Assembly (NCBI GenBank): GCA_003118195.1
Contig: BEXV01000084.1
Span: forward strand, 73,697-137,696
From: Hemicentrotus pulcherrimus
Lineage: Eukaryota > Echinodermata > Echinoidea > Camarodonta > Strongylocentrotidae
Direction: 5' to 3'
DNA length: 64,000 nt
The notes under the pieces were generated by a model. It did no database searches. It was not told where the DNA came from and was given only the letters and a program-made list of their open reading frames with translations. Position numbers and translations under genes: made by a program. Below are positions 58,001-60,354 of the stretch, one piece after another (the stretch's first letter is position 1; every line of letters begins with the position of its first letter).

Positions 58001-60354
58001 TCTGAAAATGAAAAGCATGGCTCTTTAAATGCCTTAATATTATAAATATGACATACAACATCGTAAAAATCGGAGGTAGGTTTTTTTTCGCCATGTGCTT
58101 GTGTAGTCCCATATACATTATTCTGTGTTCAGTGCTTGTAACTTTGCCAAGATTTGGCCAAATTCCTTATCATGTTGATGATTCCAGAACCTTGCAATAT
58201 ACACAAATACTTATATACTAGATGATCAACCTTTTCTGATAGATTCTACCCCGTTTCTTTCACAAGGCAATCGCATGACAAGAACTCAACTTAATCTTTA
58301 ATAATAACATTAACCAATAAATGTTACATGAAAAAATGATATCATCATACTTCATATTTTATTTTTTTTTAAAGTGGGCATATCTTGAAAAAGTGGATGA
58401 TTGTAAAAAGTGGAGACTTTCAAAAAGAAGAATGCCTTATCACTTGTTTTTCATAATGAAGTCAAAAATGGAAAGAAACCTACCTGAGTCTCCATCTTAG
58501 CCCAGCATTGATTAAGAGCATCAAGGGATGTCTTCAGGTCCTCCTCCAGTTCTCCATTGTGATTCAAAACATCTAGTTGAAGGTTCCTCCTGGCCGGCAG
58601 GTGGTGGACAAACGGGGTATCCTAGCAACCACACAAATAGGACATTGAAAATTCTAACCTCTGGTTGTCAAATGCAAATTTTGTAGTGATGGCAATTTCG
58701 TTTTCCACCTTACTTATAATCTCTGATTTGTATCAGAAAATGTGAGGAAACAACTTGAATAAACGGTACAGGCAAAAAACATAATGATTACCTGTAAATG
58801 ATGTTAAACATACATATACTATTAACCCAACTAACAAAGCCTTTTAAAACATGAATACACCTCTACTTATTAATATTCCAGCCTCAGATTTTTAAGAAAA
58901 TCTCTAAATTGACTAAAAAATGATATTTTTTAAAAATAGAAAATGTAGTCTTTCCACAAGCAGGATAATATTCACACAGCCATGTTATTTTATTACTCTT
59001 ACCACTGACAGTAGGCCCCAACAGAACTAAACCTAGTCTTGAACAGAGATTACAAAGTCCGTCCACATAAACATCACTAGGAACTTCAAGTGAGCAAACA
59101 TTTTAAGCACTGTTGATACATTGCTATTTCCTGGTCAAAGTATTACCTCTTTGACATGAAATATTAAAAACAAGCATATTATGAATAGTTGTATGACCCT
59201 TGTCATCAAAATATCACCAAGCAATGGACCAGAACTAGGAGGACCTCATAGGAAATAGACGGCTTTCGTCACACACCATGTCCTAAACAAACAACTGTTA
59301 TCGATCAGGCATAACTCACCGCATTATTAAACTGTATAATTCATCTCAATAACAGCCTACACTGTCATGCTTCCAACAACAGTCTAACTTTTCAATTCTT
59401 TAAATTCCAATTCCCCATAAAAAAAACTGTATTTAAAAATATATTACACTCAAAATATAAAGATTTTATTTGGAATTAATGTATGTTTTCGAGTGATGCA
59501 TAAAAAAATACCAGATATTTGTTTACACCTGTGGTCTGATGTATTTCAGTGACACATTCAACATTAGTAGTCATTACAAATATGTGGTCTATTATATTTC
59601 AGTAATACTTATCGTACTTACTACTCTATGTGTGGACTAGTGTATTTCAGTTATGCATTCAACAAATCAATGCAAAGTGTAGCATCACCTCACTGGGTAG
59701 AAATGGCCTATATTGAGCAATTTTTGCATATTAAATGAGTTGTGACATATGACCTTTTGCATACATACCCAACAGCATTACTTAGGTCATTGAATAAAAA
59801 CCACATTTTTTGCATATATAATAAGGTATTTTTGCATATTTAATGAGCTATGACCTTGGATCATTGACCTACATATCGAACTTGGGCTGTATTGTGATGC
59901 CTTCATATCAAATTTCATTAAAATCTGTCAAACATTACTAAAGTAATTGAACAGAAGCCAGAGATGTTACAGACGGACGGACGGCGGAAGGACAGACAGC
60001 AGCGTTACTATATGCCCTCCTACTTCGTTGGCAAGGGGATAATAAAACAATAATTACTATACATAACTATTGTCTTAGTTTTCCATTTATGCATCAAATA
60101 ATAATAATCATTACTCTACATACCTGTGGTCTAATGTATTCCAGCGATGCATTCAATTGTCTATTCTTCTCTGCGACCTGCCTGGAGATCTCTTCCCACT
60201 TGGACCTGTGTTCTGCCAGTTCATGGTCTGTCTCTAGGTCCAGGGGGATCCCTTTACTCTCCTCATTGTTGTCTGATGGAGACCTACGCTTGGCTCCTCG
60301 TCTAGCAACAGACTTCACCAAGGCTTGGTGGGCTGACAGTTCCTCTTCCAATTT
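2787..60354 (-). CDS. SYNE1: Nesprin-1 (SYNE1) spectrin-repeat rod, 24 consecutive exons, both gene ends outside the window
   Basis: Nesprin-1 is a giant KASH-domain protein of the outer nuclear membrane that links the nucleus to actin through the LINC complex. The sequence shows 24 exons with GT-AG borders that join in phase to about 1,608 codons of amphipathic helical sequence. Tryptophans recur about 105-112 residues apart (for example LSSWL to IPWL, 105; LLWQQF to LLDWLEEV, 112), the spacing of triple-helix spectrin repeats. Exons 21-24 match the last third of vertebrate nesprin-1 closely (WLTEMEIKVSQNG, ASDIEYKLAKLNDRW), better than spectrin, dystrophin or dystonin. From that alignment the terminal repeats and KASH anchor should lie to the left, and the calponin-homology domains far to the right. 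Most exons are phase 0-0; only exons 15/16, 20/21 and 24 use phase 2. Vertebrates have SYNE1 and SYNE2; an invertebrate is expected to have one gene, so the symbol is by similarity. The coordinates span introns; the exons are listed separately. Confidence 0.9.
2954..6066. other. Intron 23/24 part, no gene or element recognised
   Basis: AT-rich sequence. The only structure I see is a 10-bp-arm hairpin at 4672-4703 (agatcaagat / atcttgatct). A G-run and T-run pair at 5821-5846 flanks nothing recognisable. Confidence 0.55.
6067..7302. mobile_element. Non-autonomous DNA element with GGGCCCGTATTCAATAAACTT terminal inverted repeats
   Basis: The left end (from 6067) and the reverse complement of the right end (to 7302) share their first ~23 bases, and similarity continues weakly through CTAAGA/CTTAAG-rich subterminal sequence for ~90 bp. 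The flanks carry ATATT on each side (imperfect duplication). The interior is CpG-rich (around 6840-6900) with no transposase. Its superfamily is uncertain (hAT- or Harbinger-like ends). Confidence 0.8.
8098..8204. repeat. Inverted repeat forming a 107-bp hairpin
   Basis: Arms agtaatattgactgcc (8098) and ggcagtcaatattact (ending 8204), continued inward by gggcagtacgac and gtcgtattgccc. This is probably a small foldback repeat in intron 23/24. A second short hairpin (agggcaat...attgccct) lies at 7780-7800. Confidence 0.75.
8735..9049 (-). CDS. SYNE1: SYNE1 exon 23 of window, 315 nt
   Basis: 105 codons, phase 0-0. Acceptor TACTGTACAG|GAGACT, donor CAAGGG|GTGAGT. It encodes helix B and C (VSPDDMSVLHERIILL) and helix A (FSDWLTEMEIKVSQNG). 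WLTxMExKVSQNG is nearly invariant in nesprin-1. It ends LLQRLQG and continues into exon 24 as EYQDEIQ. Confidence 0.96.
9086..9485. repeat. Dispersed 400-bp repeat, copy 1
   Basis: It shares a long collinear alignment with 57897-58305, same strand, including gtgtagtcccatatacat and gatgattccagaaccttgca. No coding content or clear ends. It lies only 37 bp from the acceptor side of exon 23. Confidence 0.88.
9905..10225 (-). CDS. SYNE1: SYNE1 exon 22 of window, 321 nt
   Basis: 107 codons, phase 0-0. Acceptor TTTCTTAG|ATGACT, donor TGCAAG|GTGAGT. It encodes helix B (GSYLSLNEAGKSLL), helix C (LMEIQNRWHWLTSRLRKQ) and helix A (IIDLQAWLRDAHSML). The QGSYL/AGKxLL motif and the RCK|E end match vertebrate nesprin-1. 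The CT-microsatellite at 10244-10259 extends its polypyrimidine tract. Confidence 0.95.
10262..10450 (-). mobile_element. LINE 3' terminus, minus orientation (probable)
   Basis: On the minus strand an A/T-rich end with GAAATAAATGCG is followed by a (AATTC)n-type short tandem tail (aattgaattgaattgaattc at 10267), the usual 3' end of CR1/L2-type LINEs. There is no coding part, so the class is an inference. Confidence 0.45.
10451..11235. other. Intron 21/22 part, nothing recognised
   Basis: AT-rich at left; 10700-11220 has more CpG and a short open frame rich in D/E and A (plus strand, 11020-11217) that I cannot tie to a family. Confidence 0.5.
11236..12485. mobile_element. 'cctccgcca' repeat element copy 1, with internal 158-bp tandem repeats
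   Basis: It starts ctagatggaattttgactgc and soon reads atgcctccgcca; it ends tggcggaggcataat, so the ends are inverted. A terminal hairpin lies at 12450-12481, preceded by cggacggac repeats. Inside are four tandem units starting near 11765, 11922, 12081 and 12238 (period 157-159), plus two 138-bp-type units near 11352 and 11490. It shares head, tail and modules with 16262-17972. No coding sequence. Confidence 0.85.
12486..13689. other. Intron 21/22 part, nothing recognised
   Basis: No exon, repeat or element recognised. The GC content is mixed, with a short CpG-richer stretch near 13230-13320. Confidence 0.5.
13690..15480 (-). pseudogene. Decayed APE-type LINE (endonuclease to RT start), interrupted by a MITE
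   Basis: Minus-strand reading shows, 5' to 3', an endonuclease N-terminal piece (LDDYNLLNVNR, GGSVALFVLN, ending 15280), an endonuclease C-terminal piece (GDFYIDLF, SDHLPIFL near 15038), the connector (PWITKYLL near 14790; KYKKYRYKLNNL) and the RT start (NYRPISILPS near 13750). Stops and frame breaks separate the pieces, the middle of the endonuclease is deleted, and RT motifs beyond the first are missing. CR1/Jockey-like group. The 5' border near exon 21 is approximate. Confidence 0.85.
13902..14286. mobile_element. MITE with TTAA target duplication inserted in the LINE
   Basis: TTAA|AGGGATCCGGTAAC at left and GTTACACGATCCCT|TTAA at right: inverted ends and a 4-bp TTAA duplication, as in piggyBac-type elements. 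385 bp, no transposase. It separates the RT start from the connector of the LINE, so it is younger than the LINE. Confidence 0.85.
15604..15736 (-). CDS. SYNE1: SYNE1 exon 21 of window, 133 nt
   Basis: 1 nt plus 44 codons, phase 2-0. Acceptor TTGTTCTAG|GGATTG, donor ACAAAG|GTAAAA. It encodes the end of helix C and helix A (DWQSYRTSLAKMNEWF). The donor is followed at once by a GAGGAGGAG-rich tract (about 15558-15592) and then by a decayed LINE. The reading frame stays open through that tract, which can mislead gene finders into extending the exon. Confidence 0.9.
16262..17972. mobile_element. 'cctccgcca' repeat element copy 2, interrupted
   Basis: Same head (ctagatgga, then gatgcctccgccatgg) and tail (cggacggac, then agcggaggcataat) as 11236-12485. 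It has three tandem ~141-153-bp units starting near 16338, 16491 and 16632 (agctatttttgcata module) and lacks the 158-bp module expanded in copy 1. It is split by the element at 16782-17884. Confidence 0.85.
16782..17884. mobile_element. 1.1-kb TIR element nested in the repeat, ATCA target duplication
   Basis: Left end CAGGCACAGTGGAGCACCCC; the right end is its inverse with one mismatch. ATCA occurs directly outside both ends. The 4-bp duplication and CA ends resemble Chapaev/CACTA-type elements (inference). No transposase is recognised; the longest frame inside (minus, 16956-17264) matches nothing I know. Confidence 0.8.
18297..18490 (-). CDS. SYNE1: SYNE1 exon 20 of window, 194 nt
   Basis: 64 codons plus 2 nt, phase 0-2. 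Acceptor TGAATGTAG|TTGTTT, donor ACATCAG|GTAAGA. It encodes helix B (RQQILFSIISDGQRM) and helix C (LAQLSDQWQSVIRRASQRK). QWQSVIRRA followed by QR and ID is characteristic of this part of nesprin-1. Confidence 0.94.
18675..19213. mobile_element. MITE-like inverted-repeat element
   Basis: Left AAAGGGCCCATGACA and right (reversed) GAAGGGTCCATAACG begin inverted arms that go on through GGTGTGCAG..TGCAT and CATATTTTGATATGT. A second inverted pair (gttgctatgtcagacatg / catgtctgacatagcaac) lies inside. Non-coding. Confidence 0.7.
19410..19492. repeat. CA-rich microsatellite
   Basis: Interrupted (CA)n with cgca and ctca variants. The open frames across it are simple-sequence artefacts. Confidence 0.9.
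20138..20440 (-). CDS. SYNE1: SYNE1 exon 19 of window, 303 nt
   Basis: 101 codons, phase 0-0. Acceptor TTTTTTTCAG|TTGCTA, donor TATGAG|GTGATT. It holds helix B (HVNALNEIGYRISL), helix C (LATLNDLWNKLYTRL) and helix A (CKSWMKFLADTEHSL), ending in the next helix B (LLEQQKVYE). Confidence 0.92.
20590..20684. repeat. Near-perfect hairpin in the 318-bp intron between exons 18 and 19
   Basis: Core arms acctattgttcaggggggat and its exact inverse, with a short loop near 20633-20641. An outer pair gggtgtcgatc / gatcgacaccc extends the fold. It takes up about a third of a very short intron. Confidence 0.85.
20759..20956 (-). CDS. SYNE1: SYNE1 exon 18 of window, 198 nt
   Basis: 66 codons, phase 0-0. 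Acceptor TTCCCCAG|CGTCTA, donor CTCAAG|GTAAAT. It encodes helix C (RLDTLQQSLQRHI) and helix A with tryptophan (KSLLDWLEEVKDTL), ending at helix B (KDRMDRLK). Confidence 0.92.
20957..23825. other. Intron 17/18 part, no gene recognised
   Basis: No spectrin-like exon. Open frames at 21920-22222 and 22356-22580 (plus) match no family I know. Possible element remnants are suggested by CpG-richer sequence at 21920-22460, but I see no convincing ends. Confidence 0.5.
23826..23990 (-). mobile_element. LINE 3' terminus, minus orientation (probable)
   Basis: On the minus strand a GGTAAATAAATC end leads to a (AAATC)n tail (tgatttgatttgattt on the plus strand), the short tandem tail typical of L2/CR1-type LINEs. 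No coding portion. Confidence 0.45.
24141..24368. repeat. Tandem duplication, 2 x 114 bp
   Basis: Units 24141-24254 and 24255-24368 start gtaggcgattatgtagctca and differ at only a few positions. Each contains ggggcaaatcgcccc. An older partial copy (gggggcgattttt) precedes unit 1. Confidence 0.92.
24493..24621 (-). CDS. SYNE1: SYNE1 exon 17 of window, 129 nt
   Basis: 43 codons, phase 0-0. Acceptor TTTTTACAG|GAGATC, donor CAACAG|GTCAGT. It encodes helix B (GLGSLVSQLIRYM) and the start of helix C (RTKVLQQ). The 114-bp tandem duplication at 24141-24368 lies in its downstream intron. Confidence 0.88.
25224..25389 (-). CDS. SYNE1: SYNE1 exon 16 of window, 166 nt
   Basis: 1 nt plus 55 codons, phase 2-0. 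Acceptor TGCTAATAG|GTGGAG. It encodes helix C (WSKAEDELRSNI) and helix A (AMLLWQQFEDKHS). I place the donor at GAGAAG|GTATTG because this makes the distance to the next helix-A tryptophan 112 residues, normal for the family. A stronger-looking donor (CAG|GTATGT, exon edge 25140) would also keep phase 0 but would include an in-frame TAA and give a 140-residue repeat. Confidence 0.8.
25678..25820 (+). mobile_element. tRNA-derived SINE, box-B region deleted
   Basis: The head has an A-box-like gtggtctagtgga, followed by actgtgaatc. The tRNA-unrelated body has the common SINE pattern ctttggcaaggcatt ... tttgccac ... taaataggtacctggc. The expected GGTTCGAAT box B is missing, so it is probably dead. 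Confidence 0.75.
25957..26090 (-). CDS. SYNE1: SYNE1 exon 15 of window, 134 nt
   Basis: 44 codons plus 2 nt, phase 0-2. Acceptor TTTTATAG|GAAGTA, donor CATCCAG|GTACCT. It encodes helix B (SQLNTLCKLGDRLQ) and the start of helix C (LDNTVQNLSS). The split arginine codon AG|G is completed by exon 16 to give SSR|WSKAED. Confidence 0.9.
26091..27939. other. Intron 14/15 part, nothing recognised
   Basis: AT-rich, no exon, no repeat or hairpin that stands out. The open frame at 26418-26771 (minus) has no family similarity that I can see. Confidence 0.5.
27940..28500 (+). pseudogene. 3' end of a LINE, plus orientation
   Basis: A plus-strand frame reads ERVMLFSCVVWYGRC and KDFSKLQRITKQAGKIM, then, after frame breaks, a HPLF motif and the RTERFLNSFVPFSIRKYN ending typical of the C-terminus of L2/CR1/Rex-type LINE polyproteins. 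A short 3' UTR follows and ends in a ttgaaattgaaat tail at about 28490. 5'-truncated and disabled. Confidence 0.82.
28858..29169 (-). CDS. SYNE1: SYNE1 exon 14 of window, 312 nt
   Basis: 104 codons, phase 0-0. Acceptor AAATTACAG|GCAATT, donor CTAAGG|GTAAAG. It encodes helix B (LHQLKATAHSLTSDQ), helix C, and helix A (ALEQWSLYQETLTVVQQAL), then the next helix B start (VQTTKLR). Confidence 0.93.
29297..29490. repeat. Trinucleotide microsatellite (ATC/ATT)n
   Basis: About 190 bp of interrupted atc, acc and att triplets, starting 45 bp past the exon 13 donor. Open in several frames (Asp/Asn-rich or Met/Ile-rich), but not coding. Confidence 0.92.
29536..29721 (-). CDS. SYNE1: SYNE1 exon 13 of window, 186 nt
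   Basis: 62 codons, phase 0-0. Acceptor ATGTTACAG|GCGTTA, donor TGTCAG|GTCAGT. It encodes the end of helix C and helix A (LLLQRWKSFSKLVSDT), an A-B loop (KLFDGPIGREASV) and the start of helix B (EALRICQ). A polymorphic-looking trinucleotide tract begins about 45 bp past the donor (29297-29490). Confidence 0.91.
30233..30379 (-). CDS. SYNE1: SYNE1 exon 12 of window, 147 nt
   Basis: 49 codons, phase 0-0. Acceptor CTTCCACAG|GGTTAT, donor TGGCAG|GTATAG. It encodes helix B (LLTVEFVNQSILQMSQ) and the start of helix C with tryptophan (KLGTMNQRWQ). Confidence 0.9.
30721..30858 (-). CDS. SYNE1: SYNE1 exon 11 of window, 138 nt
   Basis: 46 codons, phase 0-0. Acceptor TTGTTTTAG|ATGGAG, donor TATAAG|GTATGT. 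It encodes helix A with its tryptophan (LNELMLWMDSLESAL) and ends in the A-B loop/helix B start (VKDTLQVYK). Confidence 0.91.
31296..31775. mobile_element. TA-flanked MITE with TACCGTAATTAACG ends
   Basis: The left end taccgtaattaatggtgtat and the inverse of the right end (..acgttaattacggta) form TIRs; cggtttatac lies near both ends. 480 bp. A shorter relative (134 bp) sits at 44689-44822. Mariner-like by its TA target. Confidence 0.85.
31774..32195. mobile_element. TA-flanked MITE with TACCGTAAATCTCTGTGT ends
   Basis: TIRs: taccgtaaatctctgtgtat at 31774 and its inverse ending at 32195, continued by aagacacac. It shares the TA at 31774-31775 with the preceding element. Its interior carries a reverse-transcriptase fragment. 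Confidence 0.87.
31873..32105 (+). pseudogene. LINE reverse-transcriptase fragment inside a MITE
   Basis: The plus frame reads SSWFESNLSDRSQYVVYNN, followed in another frame by VPQGSILGPLL and, after one more shift, NDLTHS. This order (connector, PQGSILGPL, IND) is the RT motif-B region of CR1/Jockey-type LINEs. Broken by stops and shifts. Confidence 0.78.
32344..32532 (-). CDS. SYNE1: SYNE1 exon 10 of window, 189 nt
   Basis: 63 codons, phase 0-0. Acceptor ATTTCCAG|AAACTG, donor TCTCAG|GTTGGT. It encodes helix B and helix C with tryptophan (IESHWTDIQNELPQLQ), then the lead into helix A of exon 11. Confidence 0.9.
32914..34891. mobile_element. TU-like foldback transposon with subrepeat arms, 8-bp target duplication
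   Basis: The arms are inverted: ggacaattaccccctgggca at left and its inverse at right (to 34885). Both are built of ~15-17-bp direct subrepeats of the ggacaattacccccc type, about 5 plus a second cluster (33196-33275) at left and about 11 at right (34680-34885). TATATTTA flanks both ends (32906-32913, 34892-34899). Inside, 33006-33200 and 33672-33900 are direct repeats of each other. No transposase. The design matches the TU elements described from Strongylocentrotus. Confidence 0.85.
35042..35143 (-). pseudogene. Decayed duplicate of the exon 9 3' end with donor
   Basis: Aligns with 35157-35258 (offset 115 bp). In the exon frame it reads PISEQL, then a stop, then ELS before a degenerate donor CTCTCT|GTAAAT. 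It is downstream of the real donor, so it lies in the intron. Confidence 0.82.
35182..35499 (-). CDS. SYNE1: SYNE1 exon 9 of window, 318 nt
   Basis: 106 codons, phase 0-0. Acceptor CTTACCAG|GCAATG, donor TTCTCT|GTAAGT. It encodes helix B (DSGAQALLRNL), helix C (LASLRDQWSSVNQRV) and helix A (ELIPWLRHVTDHM), ending PISEQLEEFS. About one repeat in length. A decayed copy of its last ~95 bases plus the donor lies immediately downstream (35042-35143). Confidence 0.94.
36681..36983 (-). CDS. SYNE1: SYNE1 exon 8 of window, 303 nt
   Basis: 101 codons, phase 0-0. Acceptor TTGATGTAG|GAGTTC, donor TATCAG|GTAATG. It holds helix B, helix C and helix A of the following repeat (LMELSSWLGHVEAQVP), ending in helix B (VQKAIHKYQ). 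Just upstream of the acceptor is a (TTGA)n array on the sense strand at 37003-37035, where the branch site should be. Confidence 0.93.
37003..37035. repeat. (ATCA)n tetranucleotide array 20-52 nt upstream of the exon 8 acceptor
   Basis: Eight uninterrupted units; on the sense strand (TTGA)n. Each TTGAT matches the yUnAy branch-site consensus. Confidence 0.95.
37444..37802. mobile_element. Foldback MITE, about 360 bp
   Basis: The outer arms taggcttgcggttgcaccat and the inverse of atgcaaccacaagccta, then gtgagagagggg, cctgaaaa, actgttggta and ggttggagaggatgg, are each mirrored around a centre near 37605. No coding sequence. Confidence 0.85.
37861..38789 (-). pseudogene. Penelope-like element 3' part, frameshifted, with inverted terminal segments
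   Basis: The minus strand reads the PLE linker (KVYKTFTVLPYIDGVSQQL), a GIY-YIG-type endonuclease start (GIVYNIPCKGC, SYICET near 38440), then, after a frameshift near 38400, AVAEHAWDN and the C-terminal NGIDIPGFWMRT. Segments 37858-37965 and 38668-38775 are inverted copies, as seen in PLE terminal structures. ACAACAGTTATCG flanks the element at 37848-37860 and 38790-38802. The reverse transcriptase is absent. Inactive. Confidence 0.88.
39049..39174 (-). CDS. SYNE1: SYNE1 exon 7 of window, 126 nt
   Basis: 42 codons, phase 0-0. Acceptor GATAACCAG|GAACAA, donor CACAAG|GTATTG. It encodes helix A in which phenylalanine replaces the tryptophan (YMEFLETAEKKL), then the start of helix B (LHHQLQKHK), which continues into exon 8 as EFFSDLDTHH. 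Confidence 0.91.
40241..40435 (-). CDS. SYNE1: SYNE1 exon 6 of window, 195 nt
   Basis: 65 codons, phase 0-0. Acceptor TATGACAG|GTTTTA, donor TTACAG|GTAAAG. It encodes helix B (CEMKYRDLVQKGEDLL, with the typical G-x-x-LL end) and helix C with tryptophan (LQINWEELQRLL). Confidence 0.92.
40602..40635. repeat. Dispersed repeat, copy 2, left piece
   Basis: Matches 1886 onward (agagctgc-tacctccagaa); continues at 44831 after the DIRS-like element. Confidence 0.75.
41060..41700 (-). pseudogene. DIRS tyrosine-recombinase domain remnant
   Basis: The minus frame at 41574-41655 reads PPFEPLSEASLICLTVKTF followed by YLMAIAS, the block that precedes the first catalytic Arg in DIRS recombinases; the Arg region itself is degraded. 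Further on, VSQFLSIFYLGDVTSGE (41085-41135) matches the C-terminal FYLRDV block. Stops and shifts lie between them. It sits directly upstream of the internal complementary region, as in intact DIRS. Confidence 0.75.
43564..43995 (-). pseudogene. Possible gag-like 5' frame of the DIRS element
   Basis: 144 codons from MDASEPGTRVSSP, Ser/Thr/Gly-rich, low complexity, no zinc knuckle. Position and strand fit the first ORF of a DIRS element reading leftward. No direct similarity recognised, so the call rests on context. Confidence 0.45.
44689..44822. mobile_element. 134-bp MITE inserted in the right ITR of the DIRS element
   Basis: Ends TACCGTAATTAACG and its inverse (..cgttaattactgta), cggtttatac motifs inside, same family as 31296-31775. 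Without it the flanks (cattgatt-TA-ttgtggta) match the uninterrupted copy in the internal complementary region exactly. Confidence 0.9.
44831..45085. repeat. Dispersed repeat, copy 2, right piece
   Basis: Resumes the match to copy 1 (aatcacaagg, then ctcacacaaagttgctaaat, then ttctcagcaagtgtt). Confidence 0.8.
45676..46034. other. Assembly gap (359 N)
   Basis: Bounded by ccccc at left and a run of 12 g at right. Any open frame across it is an artefact. Confidence 0.99.
46324..46372. repeat. GA/GGGA-rich simple repeat
   Basis: gagagagag followed by gggaggga-type units; purine-only strand of about 45 bp. Confidence 0.85.
46373..48050. other. Intron 5/6 part, nothing recognised
   Basis: AT-rich, no exon, no clear repeat. 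Confidence 0.5.
48180..48480. repeat. Tail of a 'tgacctggaattcaact' dispersed repeat ending in a GCC-rich block
   Basis: gacctgaaatgacctttggc, gaccttgtgacctgg, a pan-invertebrate-style body, then gccgccatcgccgtcaccgg and caggcgagcaagcgagac, just before exon 5. It resembles repeats with a GCC/CGG terminal block in other marine invertebrates (recalled, unverified). Confidence 0.5.
48516..48626 (-). CDS. SYNE1: SYNE1 exon 5 of window, 111 nt
   Basis: 37 codons, phase 0-0. Acceptor GTATTACAG|AGAGAT, donor AACAAG|GTAGGA. It encodes helix A with its tryptophan (SFQLWLTGAKEQL) and the A-B loop. The helix-A tryptophan lies 105 residues after that of exon 3. Exon 6, 8 kb downstream, completes the repeat, so nothing coding seems lost in the assembly gap at 45676-46034. 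Confidence 0.9.
48966..49178 (-). CDS. SYNE1: SYNE1 exon 4 of window, 213 nt
   Basis: 71 codons, phase 0-0. Acceptor TTCTCCAG|GCACTC, donor CTTCCAG|GTAAAA. It encodes helix B (ALQEELKAFQDQLEHM) and helix C (DDVNQRLTTLETEA). The usual helix-C tryptophan is replaced by leucine. It ends QFQGFQ and runs into helix A of exon 5. Confidence 0.92.
49705..49863 (-). CDS. SYNE1: SYNE1 exon 3 of window, 159 nt
   Basis: 53 codons, phase 0-0. Acceptor TCTTACAG|GTATCA, donor CATGCT|GTAAGC. It encodes a helix C-to-A transition and helix A with the conserved tryptophan (QAVSGWLDGVQLKL), then an A-B loop (FSEDWSKDTE). It joins exon 4 as LKEHA|ALQEELKAF, a continuous helix B. Its upstream intron, 8.6 kb, is the largest in the window. 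Confidence 0.92.
49957..50809. mobile_element. 853-bp palindromic foldback element
   Basis: Ends CAGTGCGTCCCAGAAAAAAC and the inverse gttttttctgggccgcactg. The arms run ~400 bp each, almost to the centre (aagacttaacgacg / cgttaagtctttt near 50360-50415). TA precedes the left end; AA follows the right. Mariner-type ends by similarity. No transposase. Confidence 0.9.
50975..51175. repeat. CT/CA-rich tandem repeats
   Basis: Three to four copies of an 18-bp tctctgtctatctacg-type unit, then (CA)n and (CT)n tracts. The 168-codon open frame here is only simple sequence. Confidence 0.9.
52534..53712. mobile_element. CpG-rich region bounded by a 24-bp imperfect inverted repeat
   Basis: Left GTGACGTATGTCCGTGGACT and right (inverse) GTGACGTAGTTCCGTGGACT. 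The interior has many CpGs (52840-53480), a 21-bp-arm hairpin at 52855-52929, and a gaagctccg-cgt-cggagcttc hairpin at 53386-53406. No target duplication seen. It could be a DNA element or, alternatively, a CpG-rich internal promoter region. Confidence 0.5.
54207..54490. repeat. Degenerate tandem repeat, four copies
   Basis: Units with tttacacctgagcggaacct-like cores near 54213, 54320, 54415 and 54466, followed by attct and, in longer units, gaatca...agaac. Spacing 50-110 bp. Confidence 0.65.
54491..57896. other. Intron 2/3 part, nothing recognised
   Basis: AT-rich; one ambiguous base in a C run at 55953; a G run near 57402. No exon or element seen. Confidence 0.5.
57897..58305. repeat. Dispersed 400-bp repeat, copy 2
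   Basis: Collinear with 9086-9485 on the same strand (gtgagcgtt, caacatcgtaaaaatc, gtgtagtcccatatacat, gatgattccagaaccttgca). Confidence 0.88.
58484..58621 (-). CDS. SYNE1: SYNE1 exon 2 of window, 138 nt
   Basis: 46 codons, phase 0-0. Acceptor GTTGCTAG|GATACC, donor ACTCAG|GTAGGT. It encodes helix B to C material with the helix-C tryptophan in LNQCWAKMETQ. It follows exon 1 in phase, but the Trp-to-Trp distance across the joint is only about 64 residues instead of about 105, so a helix-A segment of about 45 residues appears to be missing between exons 1 and 2. Confidence 0.88.
59519..59672 (-). pseudogene. Three decayed tandem copies of the exon 1 3' end
   Basis: Copies at 59519-59573, 59576-59620 and 59622-59672 align to the exon edge at 60117-60168 (cctgtggtct-atgtatt-cag core). 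The first encodes NVSLKYIRPQ followed by a donor-like CAG|GTGTAA; the real exon has NASLEYIRPQ. The other two carry a stop or a shifted frame. Confidence 0.78.
59690..60045. repeat. Short relative of the cggacggac-tailed repeat family
   Basis: tttgcatatttaatgagct, tgaccttggatcattgacc, then gacggacggacgg and a cctacttcgttg...ggggataataaaa tail, the same plan as 11236-12485 but with different end sequence. Confidence 0.65.
60124..60354 (-). CDS. SYNE1: SYNE1 exon 1 of window (5'-most), 231 nt
   Basis: 77 codons, phase 0-0. Acceptor AACTCAG|AAATTGG, donor CCACAG|GTATGT. It encodes the end of helix B (LSAHQALVKSVARRG), a basic-acidic linker (AKRRSPSDNNEESK) that is unusually polar for a repeat, then helix C with the hallmark tryptophan (SKWEEISRQVAEK). 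It ends NASLEYIRPQ. Helix A of this repeat must come from an exon right of the window. The 3' end of this exon has decayed copies in the downstream intron (see 59519-59672). Confidence 0.9.

Noticed and set aside
58884..59066. Minus-strand frame MDGLCNLCSRLG with a GTG|GTAAGA donor
   Set aside because: Hydrophobic and Cys-rich, not spectrin-like; the phase would not fit exon 2.
59326..59372. Strong donor-like GCG|GTGAGT that might mark the missing exon between exons 1 and 2
   Set aside because: All three frames upstream of it contain stops within a few codons.
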